Assembly (NCBI RefSeq): GCF_048270095.1
Contig: NZ_JBLWTL010000003.1
Span: forward strand, 62,001-126,000
DNA: 64,000 bases
Source: Maricaulis sp048270095
GTDB taxonomy: Bacteria > Pseudomonadota > Alphaproteobacteria > Caulobacterales > Maricaulaceae
Direction: 5' to 3'
The first letter of the stretch is position 1. Each line of letters opens with the position of its first letter. The position numbers and the translations under genes are program-made. The notes under the pieces were generated by a model. The model was not told the origin of the DNA, did not search any database, and worked only from the letters and a program-made list of their open reading frames with translations. This document shows positions 43,979-52,970 of this stretch, piece after piece.

Positions 43979-45436
43979 TCAGGCCGAGAGCCCTCCCATC
44001 AACATGTATTTGGTGTCGAGATAATCCTCGAGGCCCTGACGCGATCCTTCGCGGCCAAAACCCGATTGCTTGACGCCGCCGAACGGCGCGGCGGCCGAAG
44101 ACATGATGCCCTCATTAATGCCGACCATGCCGTATTCCAGCGCCTCGCCAACGCGCCAGGCGCGGCCGAGATCGCGGGTGAAGAGATAGGCGGCGAGGCC
44201 GTAAATCGTGTCATTGGCCAGGGCGATCACCTCGGCCTCGGTTTCAAACCCGATCAGCGGTGCCACCGGCCCGAAAATCTCTTCCTGGGCCACAGCCATA
44301 TCCGGCGTCACGCCCTCAATCACGGTCGGCTGGTAGAAGAGCTCTCCGGCGGCATGCCTGGCACCGCCTGTGAGCACATTCGCTCCCGCTGCCCGGGCCT
44401 CGGTCACCAGACGCGCAGTCTTGGCAAGCCCGGCCTCATTGATCAGCGGTCCGACTTCACAGCCGGCCATTTCGCCATCGCCGACCTTGAGGGCGGCGAC
44501 GCGTGCCGCCAGACGTTTGGCGAATTCCGGCATGATGCCCGACTGGACGAACATCCGGTTGGCGCAGACGCAGGTCTGGCCGGCATTGCGGAATTTCGAT
44601 GCCATCGCGCCGTCGATCGCCGCTTCAAGATCGGCATCGTCGAACACGATGAAGGGCGCATTGCCGCCCAGCTCCATCGAAGCCTTCTTCACCGTCGCGG
44701 CGGATTGCTGCAGCAGCAGACGGCCGACGCCGGTCGAGCCGGTGAAAGTGATCTTGCGCACATCAGGGCTCGAGGTCAGCTCGCCGCCGACTTCAGACGC
44801 CCGGCTCGTCGTGACGATATTGAACACGCCGGCGGGCACGCCGGCTTCCATGCCGAGCTGCGCCGCAATCAGTGCCGAGAGCGGGGTTTCGGCAGCCGGT
44901 TTGGCGACCATGGTGCAACCGGCGGCGAGCGCTGCTGCGGCCTTGCGCATCAGCATCGCATTGGGGAAATTCCACGGCGTGATCGCAGCACAGACCCCGA
45001 CCGGCTGTTTGGTCACCAGAATGCGGTTATTGGCCGAGGCGGAGGGGATGATCTCGCCATAGATGCGCTTCGCTTCCTCGGCAAACCATTCCAGATAGGA
45101 CGCGCCGTAGAGGATTTCGCCGCGCGCTTCGGCCAGGGGCTTGCCATTCTCGCGCGTCAGGATCAGGGCCAGCTCGTCGGCGCGCTCAACCATCAGATCG
45201 CGCCAGCGCCGCAGAATCGCGCCGCGCTGTCCGGCTGGCAGAGCCGCCCATCCGGCCTGGGCCGCCCTGGCCGCAGCAATCGCGGCGCGCGTCTCGGTGA
45301 CGCCGCAATCGGCAACCGAAGCGATGACGGCACCGGTCGCCGGATTGGTGACGTCGAAACGGCGTCCATCCTCGGCATCGCACCAATGTCCGTCGATATA
45401 GGCCTGGTTTGGGCAAGCCGGTCGTGTGGCCAACAT
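43979..45436 (-). CDS. gabD: Succinate-semialdehyde dehydrogenase
   Basis: A 485-residue aldehyde dehydrogenase of the GabD group. The catalytic Cys is in FRNAGQTCVCANR, the general base in MELGGNAPFIVFDD, and the cofactor fold in PWNFPNAMLMRKAAAAL and FTGSTGVGRLLL. The C-terminus (APFGGVKQSGFGREGSRQG) is typical. It oxidises succinic semialdehyde to succinate with NAD(P)+. ATG 45436 has AGAGGG 6-7 bases upstream. A promoter-like gap of 105 bp upstream carries direct repeats of GCCAGTT that also occur before the amidase gene, so both are probably under the MocR-type regulator. Confidence 0.92.
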   Translation of the reverse strand: MLATRPACPNQAYIDGHWCDAEDGRRFDVTNPATGAVIASVADCGVTETRAAIAAARAAQAGWAALPAGQRGAILRRWRDLMVERADELALILTRENGKPLAEARGEILYGASYLEWFAEEAKRIYGEIIPSASANNRILVTKQPVGVCAAITPWNFPNAMLMRKAAAALAAGCTMVAKPAAETPLSALIAAQLGMEAGVPAGVFNIVTTSRASEVGGELTSSPDVRKITFTGSTGVGRLLLQQSAATVKKASMELGGNAPFIVFDDADLEAAIDGAMASKFRNAGQTCVCANRMFVQSGIMPEFAKRLAARVAALKVGDGEMAGCEVGPLINEAGLAKTARLVTEARAAGANVLTGGARHAAGELFYQPTVIEGVTPDMAVAQEEIFGPVAPLIGFETEAEVIALANDTIYGLAAYLFTRDLGRAWRVGEALEYGMVGINEGIMSSAAAPFGGVKQSGFGREGSRQGLEDYLDTKYMLMGGLSA

Positions 45437-45476
45437 GGCATTCCCTCTCGAGATGATAAGGCGTCAAACTCAATCT

Positions 45477-45529
45477 GGGGCCAGTTTACGGCTTCACGCC
45501 ACCAGCCATAGAGCCAGTTTGGGCCAGCT
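45477..45529 (-). promoter_or_regulatory. Candidate MocR operator upstream of gabD
   Basis: On the plus strand this gap carries GGGGCCAGTTT (45477-45487), TAGAGCCAG (45509-45517) and GGGCCAGCT (45521-45529), that is, direct repeats of GCCAGYT (AACTGGC on the gabD strand). Matching words stand before the amidase gene at 53984-54017. GabR/MocR regulators bind direct repeats, so this is a good candidate site. Confidence 0.5.
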
Positions 45530-45541
45530 GATCGAACCAGA

Positions 45542-46738
45542 TCACGCGTCGACGACCACGCGATTGCGGTCAAGCATTCGCGCTGGCAGGAGCATGACCA
45601 GCCCGCTCACAGCCAGGCCGATCAGGGCCAGATTGATCAGTCCGGGAAAGCCGCCATCGGTTGAGAGCACCCAGCCCGCCACCATGGGCCCCGAGGCCAG
45701 TCCGAGCTTGGAGATGAAACCGCCAAAGGCCGAGGCCTGGCCGGCCTTGTCGAACTCGGCCGTCATGCCGAGCAGATAGGCGATGACAAAGCCCCAGGTG
45801 ATGCCGGTGCCGCAATTGGCGACCATATAGGCGATCGGACTGCCGCTGTAATGGAAGATGGCGGTGCCCACCAGGGTCAGCGCCATTGCGGCCGCGAGCA
45901 GGCGGAAGCGCCCGAAGCGCAGGCCGCACACCATCACCAGGAAGGGCCCGGCCAGAGCGACCCAGGTCGCCAGACCCAGCGCCAGCGAGACATAGCCGCG
46001 CTCCAGCCCGTAATCGAGCCCAAGCCGGATGATATAGGCAAGCAAGCCCATATTGGCGGCCTGGAAGAGGAAAATCGCCAGCAGGGTCAACAGAAGCGGT
46101 GTCCATTGCACCTTGCCGTCAGCGGCGGGATCCTTGATCCGGGCCGGATAGGCGGAGAGGAAGGGCAACATGGCCAGCGTAACAGCGCTGAACAGGGCCA
46201 GGGCGATAAACAAGGCCTGGGTGCCGTAGAGCGGTGCCAGCGGCGGCAAGACCATCACGGCCAGGCCGCCGAGACCGAATTGCACGAAAAGCAACATGCC
46301 GAATGTGCGGTCGGGATTGGCGGTGCGGGCGATGACCGCAAAACCGGTGCCCGTCAGCACGCCACCGAACACACCATGAACTGCGCGAACCGGAAACATC
46401 ACGTCATAACTGGCGATACTGATCGAGGCGAGATCGATCGAGATCAGGACCACGAGGCAGGTCAGGGCCAGTGTTTTCCAGGGCAGACGCTTGACCAGAA
46501 AGACCGAGAGCAGCGCACCGGCAGCGGCACCATAGATATTGACCGAGCCGATCTGTCCGGCCTGGCCTTCGGTGAAGCCGAGCCCGCTGACCAGACCATC
46601 GACAATGGCGGCCATGATATTGACGTAGAACAGGCCGGCCGTGGCGAGAAAGGCCAGCATGATGGCGGCGATCAGCCCGTTGGGCGGCGCCTTGGGCAGA
46701 CCGCGGGGCTCGGTGACGGCTTCATTGGCTTCACTCAT
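45542..46738 (-). CDS. MFS transporter
   Basis: A 398-residue protein with about 12 TM segments (first: LIAAIMLAFLATAGLFYVNI) and the MFS fold, but with a weak loop 2-3 motif (VFLVKRLPWKTLA). Loops are short and there is no periplasmic extension. The ATG overlaps the stop of the serine hydrolase gene by 4 bases, so transport is coupled to the hydrolase. It is followed by the gabD promoter region. Likely function: inner-membrane import of a small amide, peptide or amino acid released in the periplasm. The family (possibly the YbfB/YjiJ or CynX-like group) could not be settled by eye. Confidence 0.82.
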   Translation of the reverse strand: MSEANEAVTEPRGLPKAPPNGLIAAIMLAFLATAGLFYVNIMAAIVDGLVSGLGFTEGQAGQIGSVNIYGAAAGALLSVFLVKRLPWKTLALTCLVVLISIDLASISIASYDVMFPVRAVHGVFGGVLTGTGFAVIARTANPDRTFGMLLFVQFGLGGLAVMVLPPLAPLYGTQALFIALALFSAVTLAMLPFLSAYPARIKDPAADGKVQWTPLLLTLLAIFLFQAANMGLLAYIIRLGLDYGLERGYVSLALGLATWVALAGPFLVMVCGLRFGRFRLLAAAMALTLVGTAIFHYSGSPIAYMVANCGTGITWGFVIAYLLGMTAEFDKAGQASAFGGFISKLGLASGPMVAGWVLSTDGGFPGLINLALIGLAVSGLVMLLPARMLDRNRVVVDA

Positions 46739-48900
46739 GGCGCGGCCTCACAAAAGGGTTGGATGGCAAAGGATTGGGCTGCAGCCCGGCGCCAGGAAAA
46801 TTCGCGGCCGTCGCTGGCGTAGAGATAGACATGGCCATTGGGGATCAGGGTGACGGAGATGCCGCCATAGCCCGACATGGTCGGGATCCAGACATCATGC
46901 TCGCAGCCAAGATCGGCGCCGGCATTATAGGCCCAGAATCCAGCCCGATAGCGCAGACTGTCATCGATCGCTGGCAGGCCGCGGTCATCGGGCTTTTGTT
47001 GCAGGGCGGCAGCGAGCAAATCGCGGTCGAGCCAGGACACGCCATCGATCACGCTACCCGCATGGAGGAAGAGCGCCATCCGGGCCATGTCGTCGGCGGA
47101 CAGGGTCAGGCCCCAACCGGTAAAGGCCTGGGCCTCGGCATCGCGGGTGCGCCGGGTCTGCATCGCCAGCGGCGAGAGCCGCAACGCCTGCCAGATCGGC
47201 ACCAGAAGGGTGTCGTAGAAATCGGCATCGGCCTGCCCGCTCTGCTCACGCAGATAGGCCTGCATCGCGGTGCCGAGCAGATAGGTGTCGGTGGTGTGAT
47301 AGACCCATCTCGTGCCGGGCTCAGCCCTGCGGGGGTGCATGCCACAGGCCCGTTCGAGTTTTTCGGCATGGGTTTCGACGGTCAGGAAATCCCAGGTCGG
47401 GGCCGAGGCCTCATCGAGATCATAGACGTCCGACGTATAATTCCCCGTCGCCATGTCGAGGGCCTGCTCGAAGGTGACATCACCCCAGCGCTCGGCCGTG
47501 CATTGCGGCACATAATCGGCGATCAGCGCCTGCCGGGCCCCCGGATAGAGCTGTTCCAGCCGCATCAGGCCGATCCCGCCGACCACGGACTTCGCAACGG
47601 AATAGGAGGGCAAGGGCGTCACATCGCAATAGGGATCCGGTCCCTGGCGTGTCGGGCAATCGCCCGCGTAAAGGCGGCCATCGGCAACCAGGGCAAAGGC
47701 CGTCATGTTTTCCGGCGTCACCTCAAGCGGCGAGCCGATGTCGGCCAGGTCGACCTGGGGATGGGCGAGCGCCAGATCGGCCAGCGGCGAACGCGGCAGC
47801 CGGGCGGCGCTTTCGCTGCGCCAGGCCTGCCGCACGGTCTCGGCATCCGCCACCGCGCCCGGCTCGAAACTGACGGGTAGTCGCGCCAGAAGGTCGAATT
47901 GAAGATAGGCGCAGGTCTGGGCACCGATTTGCACGACTGCCTGCGAGACCTCGCCGCTGTCGCGGTGAAGGAAGCTCATCAGCCCGTTCTGAATGCAATT
48001 GGCATTGCGCTCCTGCAGCGCGACCGGCAAGGCCGCACGCATCCAGCCATTGCCATCACCGCCATCCCAGATCCGGCCCGGCTGGAAAATCCACTCCCAC
48101 TCCGGGTGATCGCCTTGCTGCGGTCCGCGCTGAACCGGGATCAGCGCCGACCCCTCACTGACGAGATCGAGGGTGAAGCCCGGCAATTCGTCGAGCCGGC
48201 CGGCTGAGTTGGCGGCGTCGAATTCATCGAGCAGCAGCGTGAAATGATCGGCGCGCTGCGCGGCCGCAAGTGAAAGCTGCCCATCGAGGCGGGCCGGCGG
48301 CGGCAGGGCCGTGTCCGGCGCCGCAAAGGCTGTGGTCGCATAGGGCCCGTCGAGCGGCGCCGCCGCCAACAGGGTCTGCGCCGTCAGCGCCGGCGTCAGC
48401 GCGGCGAGCGGGGTTTGTCCGGTGACGCGAATATTATCCACCCAGCAAGTATCATTGGCCGCATTGCCCGCGGCTCGCAGGCGCACCAGCATGGCGCGCG
48501 ACGTATCTGAAGCCGGCAGGCGGCCGGTGACTGATGTCAGGGTGACGCCGTCATCCTGCCCATCGGCGATATGGCCGATCCCGGTCCAGTCCTGGCCGTC
48601 GAAACTGGTTTCCAGCTGGCAGGAATCTTCACCCTCCAGCCCGTCGGCGGCGAAATCGGCGGAGATCCGGATCTCCTGCCCGGCCGGAATCTGAACCGCC
48701 GCCGCAACCCAGGCATTGCGCTGCAGCCGCAACGAGAAATTTCCCGCATACTCCGTGATCCTGATATCGCCGCGCCCGGCATCGCCGCGCCAGCCCTCGG
48801 CATTGCCGTCCTGGAAGTCCTCGGACATCAGCGGCTGGGCCATCACAGGTGCGCCCAGCCCGGCGAGCAGCCCCAGCGTCAAAATTGCAGTCCGCATCAT
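46735..48900 (-). CDS. Exported serine hydrolase (beta-lactamase/class C fold) with N-terminal beta-sandwich domain
   Basis: A 721-residue protein. Signal peptide (ILTLGLLAGLGAPVMAQ), an N-terminal carbohydrate-binding-like beta sandwich (about 24-162, with EDFQDGNAEGWRGDAG and CWVDNIRV), a mid region (about 165-400), and a C-terminal serine beta-lactamase-like domain with SxxK at Ser434-Lys437 (PSYSVAKSVV) and a YHTTDTY segment in place of the classical YxN. Such enzymes are peptidases, esterases or amidases in the periplasm. The ATG overlaps the sulfotransferase stop (ATGATG). Combined with the TonB receptor upstream and the MFS transporter downstream, it probably hydrolyses the imported compound. 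The substrate is unknown. Confidence 0.83.
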   Translation of the reverse strand: MMRTAILTLGLLAGLGAPVMAQPLMSEDFQDGNAEGWRGDAGRGDIRITEYAGNFSLRLQRNAWVAAAVQIPAGQEIRISADFAADGLEGEDSCQLETSFDGQDWTGIGHIADGQDDGVTLTSVTGRLPASDTSRAMLVRLRAAGNAANDTCWVDNIRVTGQTPLAALTPALTAQTLLAAAPLDGPYATTAFAAPDTALPPPARLDGQLSLAAAQRADHFTLLLDEFDAANSAGRLDELPGFTLDLVSEGSALIPVQRGPQQGDHPEWEWIFQPGRIWDGGDGNGWMRAALPVALQERNANCIQNGLMSFLHRDSGEVSQAVVQIGAQTCAYLQFDLLARLPVSFEPGAVADAETVRQAWRSESAARLPRSPLADLALAHPQVDLADIGSPLEVTPENMTAFALVADGRLYAGDCPTRQGPDPYCDVTPLPSYSVAKSVVGGIGLMRLEQLYPGARQALIADYVPQCTAERWGDVTFEQALDMATGNYTSDVYDLDEASAPTWDFLTVETHAEKLERACGMHPRRAEPGTRWVYHTTDTYLLGTAMQAYLREQSGQADADFYDTLLVPIWQALRLSPLAMQTRRTRDAEAQAFTGWGLTLSADDMARMALFLHAGSVIDGVSWLDRDLLAAALQQKPDDRGLPAIDDSLRYRAGFWAYNAGADLGCEHDVWIPTMSGYGGISVTLIPNGHVYLYASDGREFSWRRAAAQSFAIQPFCEAAP

Positions 48901-50465
48901 GGTGTCACTCCAAGCATCTCCGCCAGCGGCGCCAGTTCGCGCTCATAGCGGCGCCAGCGGCCGACCGCGCTGGCATAGAGCGGCTGGCGCACCTGGGCCG
49001 CGCTCGCCGTCGCAGTCGGGCTGGCATTCTTGTGGAAGTCGAGACACGCCTTGTCCCAGTCGACCCCGACATGATCCAGCAAGCGACGCGTCTCACCCTC
49101 CTGGTCGGTGATGATGTCCTCGTAATTCACATCCAGGATCCGGCCAGGCAGAACGCGGCGCCAATGATCCATCAAACGATCCTTGGCTCGCATGTATTCG
49201 GCCAGATCGGAGAAATCATAGGAGAAGGGATAACCCATCCGGAAAAGCGCCTTGTACATGCCCAGCGCATTGTCCATCGGGTCGCGATTGAGGTGGATGA
49301 TGCGCGCATTTGGCAGCGCCGCGGCGATCAGACCGATATAGAGAAAATTAGCCGGAGTCTTGTCGATGAAGAATGGCAGGTCAGCGCGACGCTCGCTGAC
49401 GCGTAACAGGTAGTCAGCAGCAAGCTTGCGCATGTCCAGGGTGGCAGACCTTGAAACCATGTCCGATTTATCGCGGCTGCCACGGGTCAGACCGGTCAGT
49501 GCCAGCGGCCAGTCATTGAGCTCACCCAGGCTTTCGATCAATGGATGGGCGCTGAGAATCCGGTCGACCAGGGTTGTGCCACTACGCGGCAAACCCAGTA
49601 TGAAAACAGGATCTTGAGCGTTGTTACACGGGCGCTCACGGGCGAAGAATTCAGTGCCGAAAACCTCGGCGATCCGCGCCATCGTCGCGACATCGCCCTC
49701 GACCCGATAGGCCATCATCGCCCGCCGGGCCTCGGCTCCACGCTTCAGCGCCGCGAAACTCTCTTCATAATGACCGAGATTTTCCAGTTCCAAAGCAAGG
49801 GCATAGTTCAATTGCACCTCACCGAGCCGGGTCCGTTTCGGCGCCCTGAGCATGCGCTGAATCTCGGCGACATGATTATCGTCCACCGTCTGCTTTCGCA
49901 GCGTGGCGCGGTTATAATACGCGTCATAATCATGCGGCGTCCGGGCCAGTAATTGATTGAATTCACGCTCGGATTCTTCAAGCTTGCCGGTCGCGATCAA
50001 GCTCGAGGCGAAATTATAACGGATCGCCGGCTGCTCCGGATCAAGCCTCACCGCCTGCCGTGCACACCGCTCCGCCGCTTCAAAGGCCCCGCACTGGGTA
50101 TAGGCCTCACTCAGCCGGCTCATCCAGGCCGAATCCTCGCCCGCCTCGGCCTCCATCGAGGCCAGACTATCCATGGCCTCCCGGATCGCCCCGAGATGCA
50201 CCAGGGCCTCGATATCGAGCAATCGAACAAGGGGGGAATTAGGCGCCAGTACAAGCGCTTGCGACAAGTTTTGTCGCATCGCGGCGTGGTCACCACTCAT
50301 CTGCTCCAGCCGCGCGGCCGCGATCCAGGCCTCGACATATCCCGGCTCGTCACGCAATAGCGCCGTGAGCATGGATCGCGCCGGCCCGAGCTGCCGGGCA
50401 CGCAGCGCATGGTCGATCTCGGCCATACGGGTCTTGGGTGCGCGATTTGCGATCAGACTATCCAT
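48897..50465 (-). CDS. TPR-containing sulfotransferase family protein
   Basis: A 522-residue protein. The N-terminal half (about 10-220) contains TPR-like helices (AWIAAARLEQMSGDHAAMRQ; YNFASSLIATGKLEESEREF); the C-terminal half (about 275-520) is a P-loop sulfotransferase with the PAPS loop FILGLPRSGTTLVDRIL and a second motif around IIHLNRDPMDNALGMYKALF. Such TPR-sulfotransferases are frequently found next to TonB receptors in alphaproteobacteria, with unknown acceptors. I chose ATG 50465, just after a strong hairpin; a GTG at 50501 inside the hairpin would add 12 residues. It overlaps the serine hydrolase gene by 4 bases. Confidence 0.86.
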   Translation of the reverse strand: MDSLIANRAPKTRMAEIDHALRARQLGPARSMLTALLRDEPGYVEAWIAAARLEQMSGDHAAMRQNLSQALVLAPNSPLVRLLDIEALVHLGAIREAMDSLASMEAEAGEDSAWMSRLSEAYTQCGAFEAAERCARQAVRLDPEQPAIRYNFASSLIATGKLEESEREFNQLLARTPHDYDAYYNRATLRKQTVDDNHVAEIQRMLRAPKRTRLGEVQLNYALALELENLGHYEESFAALKRGAEARRAMMAYRVEGDVATMARIAEVFGTEFFARERPCNNAQDPVFILGLPRSGTTLVDRILSAHPLIESLGELNDWPLALTGLTRGSRDKSDMVSRSATLDMRKLAADYLLRVSERRADLPFFIDKTPANFLYIGLIAAALPNARIIHLNRDPMDNALGMYKALFRMGYPFSYDFSDLAEYMRAKDRLMDHWRRVLPGRILDVNYEDIITDQEGETRRLLDHVGVDWDKACLDFHKNASPTATASAAQVRQPLYASAVGRWRRYERELAPLAEMLGVTP

Positions 50466-50474
50466 GGAAGCAGC

Positions 50475-50507
50475 GACGGGGTGACCGTCTCGGTCGGCCA
50501 CCCCGTC
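50475..50507 (-). terminator. Intergenic hairpin after the TonB receptor gene (attenuator or RNA-stability element)
   Basis: Two stacked stems: GACGGGGT (50475-50482) with its complement 50500-50507, and GACCG (50483-50487) with 50491-50495 around a 3-base loop. It starts 12 bp after the TonB receptor stop and ends 10 bp before the ATG of the sulfotransferase. Without a T run it is more likely to cause partial termination or 3'-end protection. Confidence 0.5.
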
Positions 50508-50518
50508 ATCCTATCCGA

Positions 50519-52906
50519 TCAGAAGTTATAGCGCAGCGTTGCGCCAATCGTTCTGGGCAGTGAAATCATCTGCTTGTTGGCATTACCGAAATAGCCCTCA
50601 GCCGGAGCCGTTCCCATATAGGCCTCGGTGAAAATGCCGGTGATACCCTCCTCATTGGTGATGTTTTTCACCCAGAAGGACAGATCAACCGCATCACGCG
50701 AGAAGGTCGTGGTCAGGTTCCAGATCGAGAACCCGTCGATCGGCACATTGAAGGTCGGCGAGGTGCTGACCGCATTGGTCGTTTCCGACTGGTAATAACC
50801 ATCCAGCCGGGTGAAGGACGACCAGTTGGCCAGCTGTGTCGTATAATCAAGCGACCAGTTGAGCTGGTGCTCCGGCGTCCCCGGAAGCATGGCGCCCTCA
50901 AGGGCAATCGGGGCCGCTGGCGCCGGGCGGTCTGGCGCATGGAAATCTGCCCCGAGCTCGGCATTGATATAGGCATAGCCCAGCGAGTAGTGCCAGTCAT
51001 TGCCGATAAAGCCATCGATCGACGCCTCCAGCCCCATCGAGCTGGCCTCGCTGGCATTCTGCACCGCGAAGAAACCCCACCAGGTCGAGGCGGTGTTAAA
51101 CTGCGGGTCCGTCCAGTCGACGTAGAAGACGCTGACATCATAGCGGAAATCGCCGCGATCACCCTTGAAACCGATCTCGTAATTGACCACGGAGTCGGAG
51201 GTGTAGAACTGCCAGCGCGGATCTTCGGCGAAGACGCCGGTGAGCGGCACAGCATTCGACCCGCCACGGCGATAACCCTCGGAAATCGTGCCGTAGAGCA
51301 TGTCTTCATCGGAGAAGCGCCAGGCCATGTTGAACTTGAACAGGACATCATTCTCGGACGATGACAGGTCGGCATTCACCTCTGGGAAGAGACCCGCCCA
51401 CAGCGGCAGGGCCATGAAGGTGTCATTGTCCGACTCATTGTTGAAGTAACGCGCACCAAAGGTCAGGTCGAGGTCCTCGCTGGCATGCCAGGTCAACTCG
51501 CCAAACAGGGCCGTCTCGGTGAAATTCTCGATCCGGCGATAGTCCCAGTCCTGATCACCGGTGACAGCGCCCGCCGCGAAGGGAAGCCAGGCGTCCCACC
51601 ACTGCTTGAAGCCAACCAGATAGCTTTGCTGCGTCGATTCCATTTGCTGCTGCCGATAGAAGCCGCCGACGACATAGTCGAAATTGCCGCCATCATCGGT
51701 GACGAGGCGAACTTCCTGAACCACGGCCTCATCGGCATAGGTCCGGATCGCGGTCGCCATTGGACGTGGGTAGTTATAGTACAGCCCGAGCCATCCGGCC
51801 TGTGCATAGAAGCCCGTGTTTTCGCTGGCACTATCGCCATTGTGATCATAGTGCGACGTCGATGAGGTCAGGGTGGCGAAACCCAGATCCATCTCCAGCT
51901 CGAGCGAGCTCATATTGATGTCGCGCGAAGATGGCTCCAGCTGGATCGAGCCGTTCTCATAGTCGCCATAGGCATTGCCAAAGCCGTCAACACCGACAGT
52001 CTGCTGCCGGCGTCCACCGACATCGTCGGACTGACGCGCATGGACAAGGCGCAGGGAGAATGTGTCGGTCGGCTCCCACAGGAAGGTTGCCCGGCCCATC
52101 CAGGTTTCAACCGTATCAGCGTCCTCGACGGATCTGTAGGATGCAGCCGGGTCTAGAACGCCGCCCGGCGCAACCGGTACGCCGCTCCCGTCCAGCTCAT
52201 AGACATTCACATAATCGGTGATGCCAGGATAATCGCCAAAACTGCCGACCAGGCGCAGCGCGGCGCGCTCGCCGAGCGGCACATTGAGGACGCCGTCGAG
52301 GCCGTAGCCCCAGTCCTCGGAGCCTTCGACATTCGAAGTCGTGCCGCTGATATAGCCATTCACTTCGCCGAAATCGGGGTCGCGGGTGATGTAGCGGATC
52401 GTGCCGCCCAGCGAACCGGAGCCGTACAATGTGCCCTGAGGGCCGCGCAGGACTTCGACGCGATCGAGGTCACGCAGCGTGAAACCGGCGAAAACCGGAG
52501 TGTCATTGATATAGGTCGAGACCGAGGCCACCGACGACACGGCGTAGTCGCCCAGTCCATTGCCATCAACAGCAAGGCCACGGATACGCGCCGCGTTCAA
52601 CGTGCCCGAATTGCGGGCGCCGCGATCAACGACGGCGATACCGGGAATGGAGCGCAGAAGCTCCGCCTCATCAATGATATTGCCGCGCTCGATATCACCA
52701 CCACCGACCGCGGAAATATTATAGGGAACGTCCGAGACGCTCTCTTCGCGCCGCGTTGCCGTCACGGTGATTGTTTCGCGCCGGCTGTCGGCTTGCTCGT
52801 CCTGGGCATAGGCTGGAACAAAGGCTCCGCCCGCCAGAGCCGTTGTGCCCAGCAGCACGGCCATGATGGTCGACCGGCCTGCGAATTCATGTGCAAATTT
52901 CTTCAT
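50519..52906 (-). CDS. TonB-dependent outer-membrane receptor
   Basis: A 795-residue receptor: signal peptide (IMAVLLGTTALAGGAFVPAYA), a TonB box-like TITVTATRREES, a plug domain (about 50-165, with VEVLRGPQGTLYGSGSLGG) and a 22-strand-type barrel ending in LPRTIGATLRYNF with terminal Phe. It takes up a bulky ligand across the outer membrane using TonB. ATG 52906 (MKKFAHEF) has AGGG upstream; an in-frame reading from 53026 adds 40 non-signal residues and is rejected. It lies between an amidase-type nitrilase and the TPR-sulfotransferase. The ligand is not predictable by sequence; the locus suggests an organic amide or conjugate rather than a siderophore. Confidence 0.9.
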   Translation of the reverse strand: MKKFAHEFAGRSTIMAVLLGTTALAGGAFVPAYAQDEQADSRRETITVTATRREESVSDVPYNISAVGGGDIERGNIIDEAELLRSIPGIAVVDRGARNSGTLNAARIRGLAVDGNGLGDYAVSSVASVSTYINDTPVFAGFTLRDLDRVEVLRGPQGTLYGSGSLGGTIRYITRDPDFGEVNGYISGTTSNVEGSEDWGYGLDGVLNVPLGERAALRLVGSFGDYPGITDYVNVYELDGSGVPVAPGGVLDPAASYRSVEDADTVETWMGRATFLWEPTDTFSLRLVHARQSDDVGGRRQQTVGVDGFGNAYGDYENGSIQLEPSSRDINMSSLELEMDLGFATLTSSTSHYDHNGDSASENTGFYAQAGWLGLYYNYPRPMATAIRTYADEAVVQEVRLVTDDGGNFDYVVGGFYRQQQMESTQQSYLVGFKQWWDAWLPFAAGAVTGDQDWDYRRIENFTETALFGELTWHASEDLDLTFGARYFNNESDNDTFMALPLWAGLFPEVNADLSSSENDVLFKFNMAWRFSDEDMLYGTISEGYRRGGSNAVPLTGVFAEDPRWQFYTSDSVVNYEIGFKGDRGDFRYDVSVFYVDWTDPQFNTASTWWGFFAVQNASEASSMGLEASIDGFIGNDWHYSLGYAYINAELGADFHAPDRPAPAAPIALEGAMLPGTPEHQLNWSLDYTTQLANWSSFTRLDGYYQSETTNAVSTSPTFNVPIDGFSIWNLTTTFSRDAVDLSFWVKNITNEEGITGIFTEAYMGTAPAEGYFGNANKQMISLPRTIGATLRYNF

Positions 52907-52970
52907 AACATCACCCTGTATCGCCCGCTGGTGCGGGCTCCTGTATCGATCCGGTCCAGGCCGGTCCCCT

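Noticed and set aside
43958..45511. 517-codon plus-strand frame opposite gabD
   Set aside because: The minus frame is an unmistakable aldehyde dehydrogenase; this is its antisense shadow.
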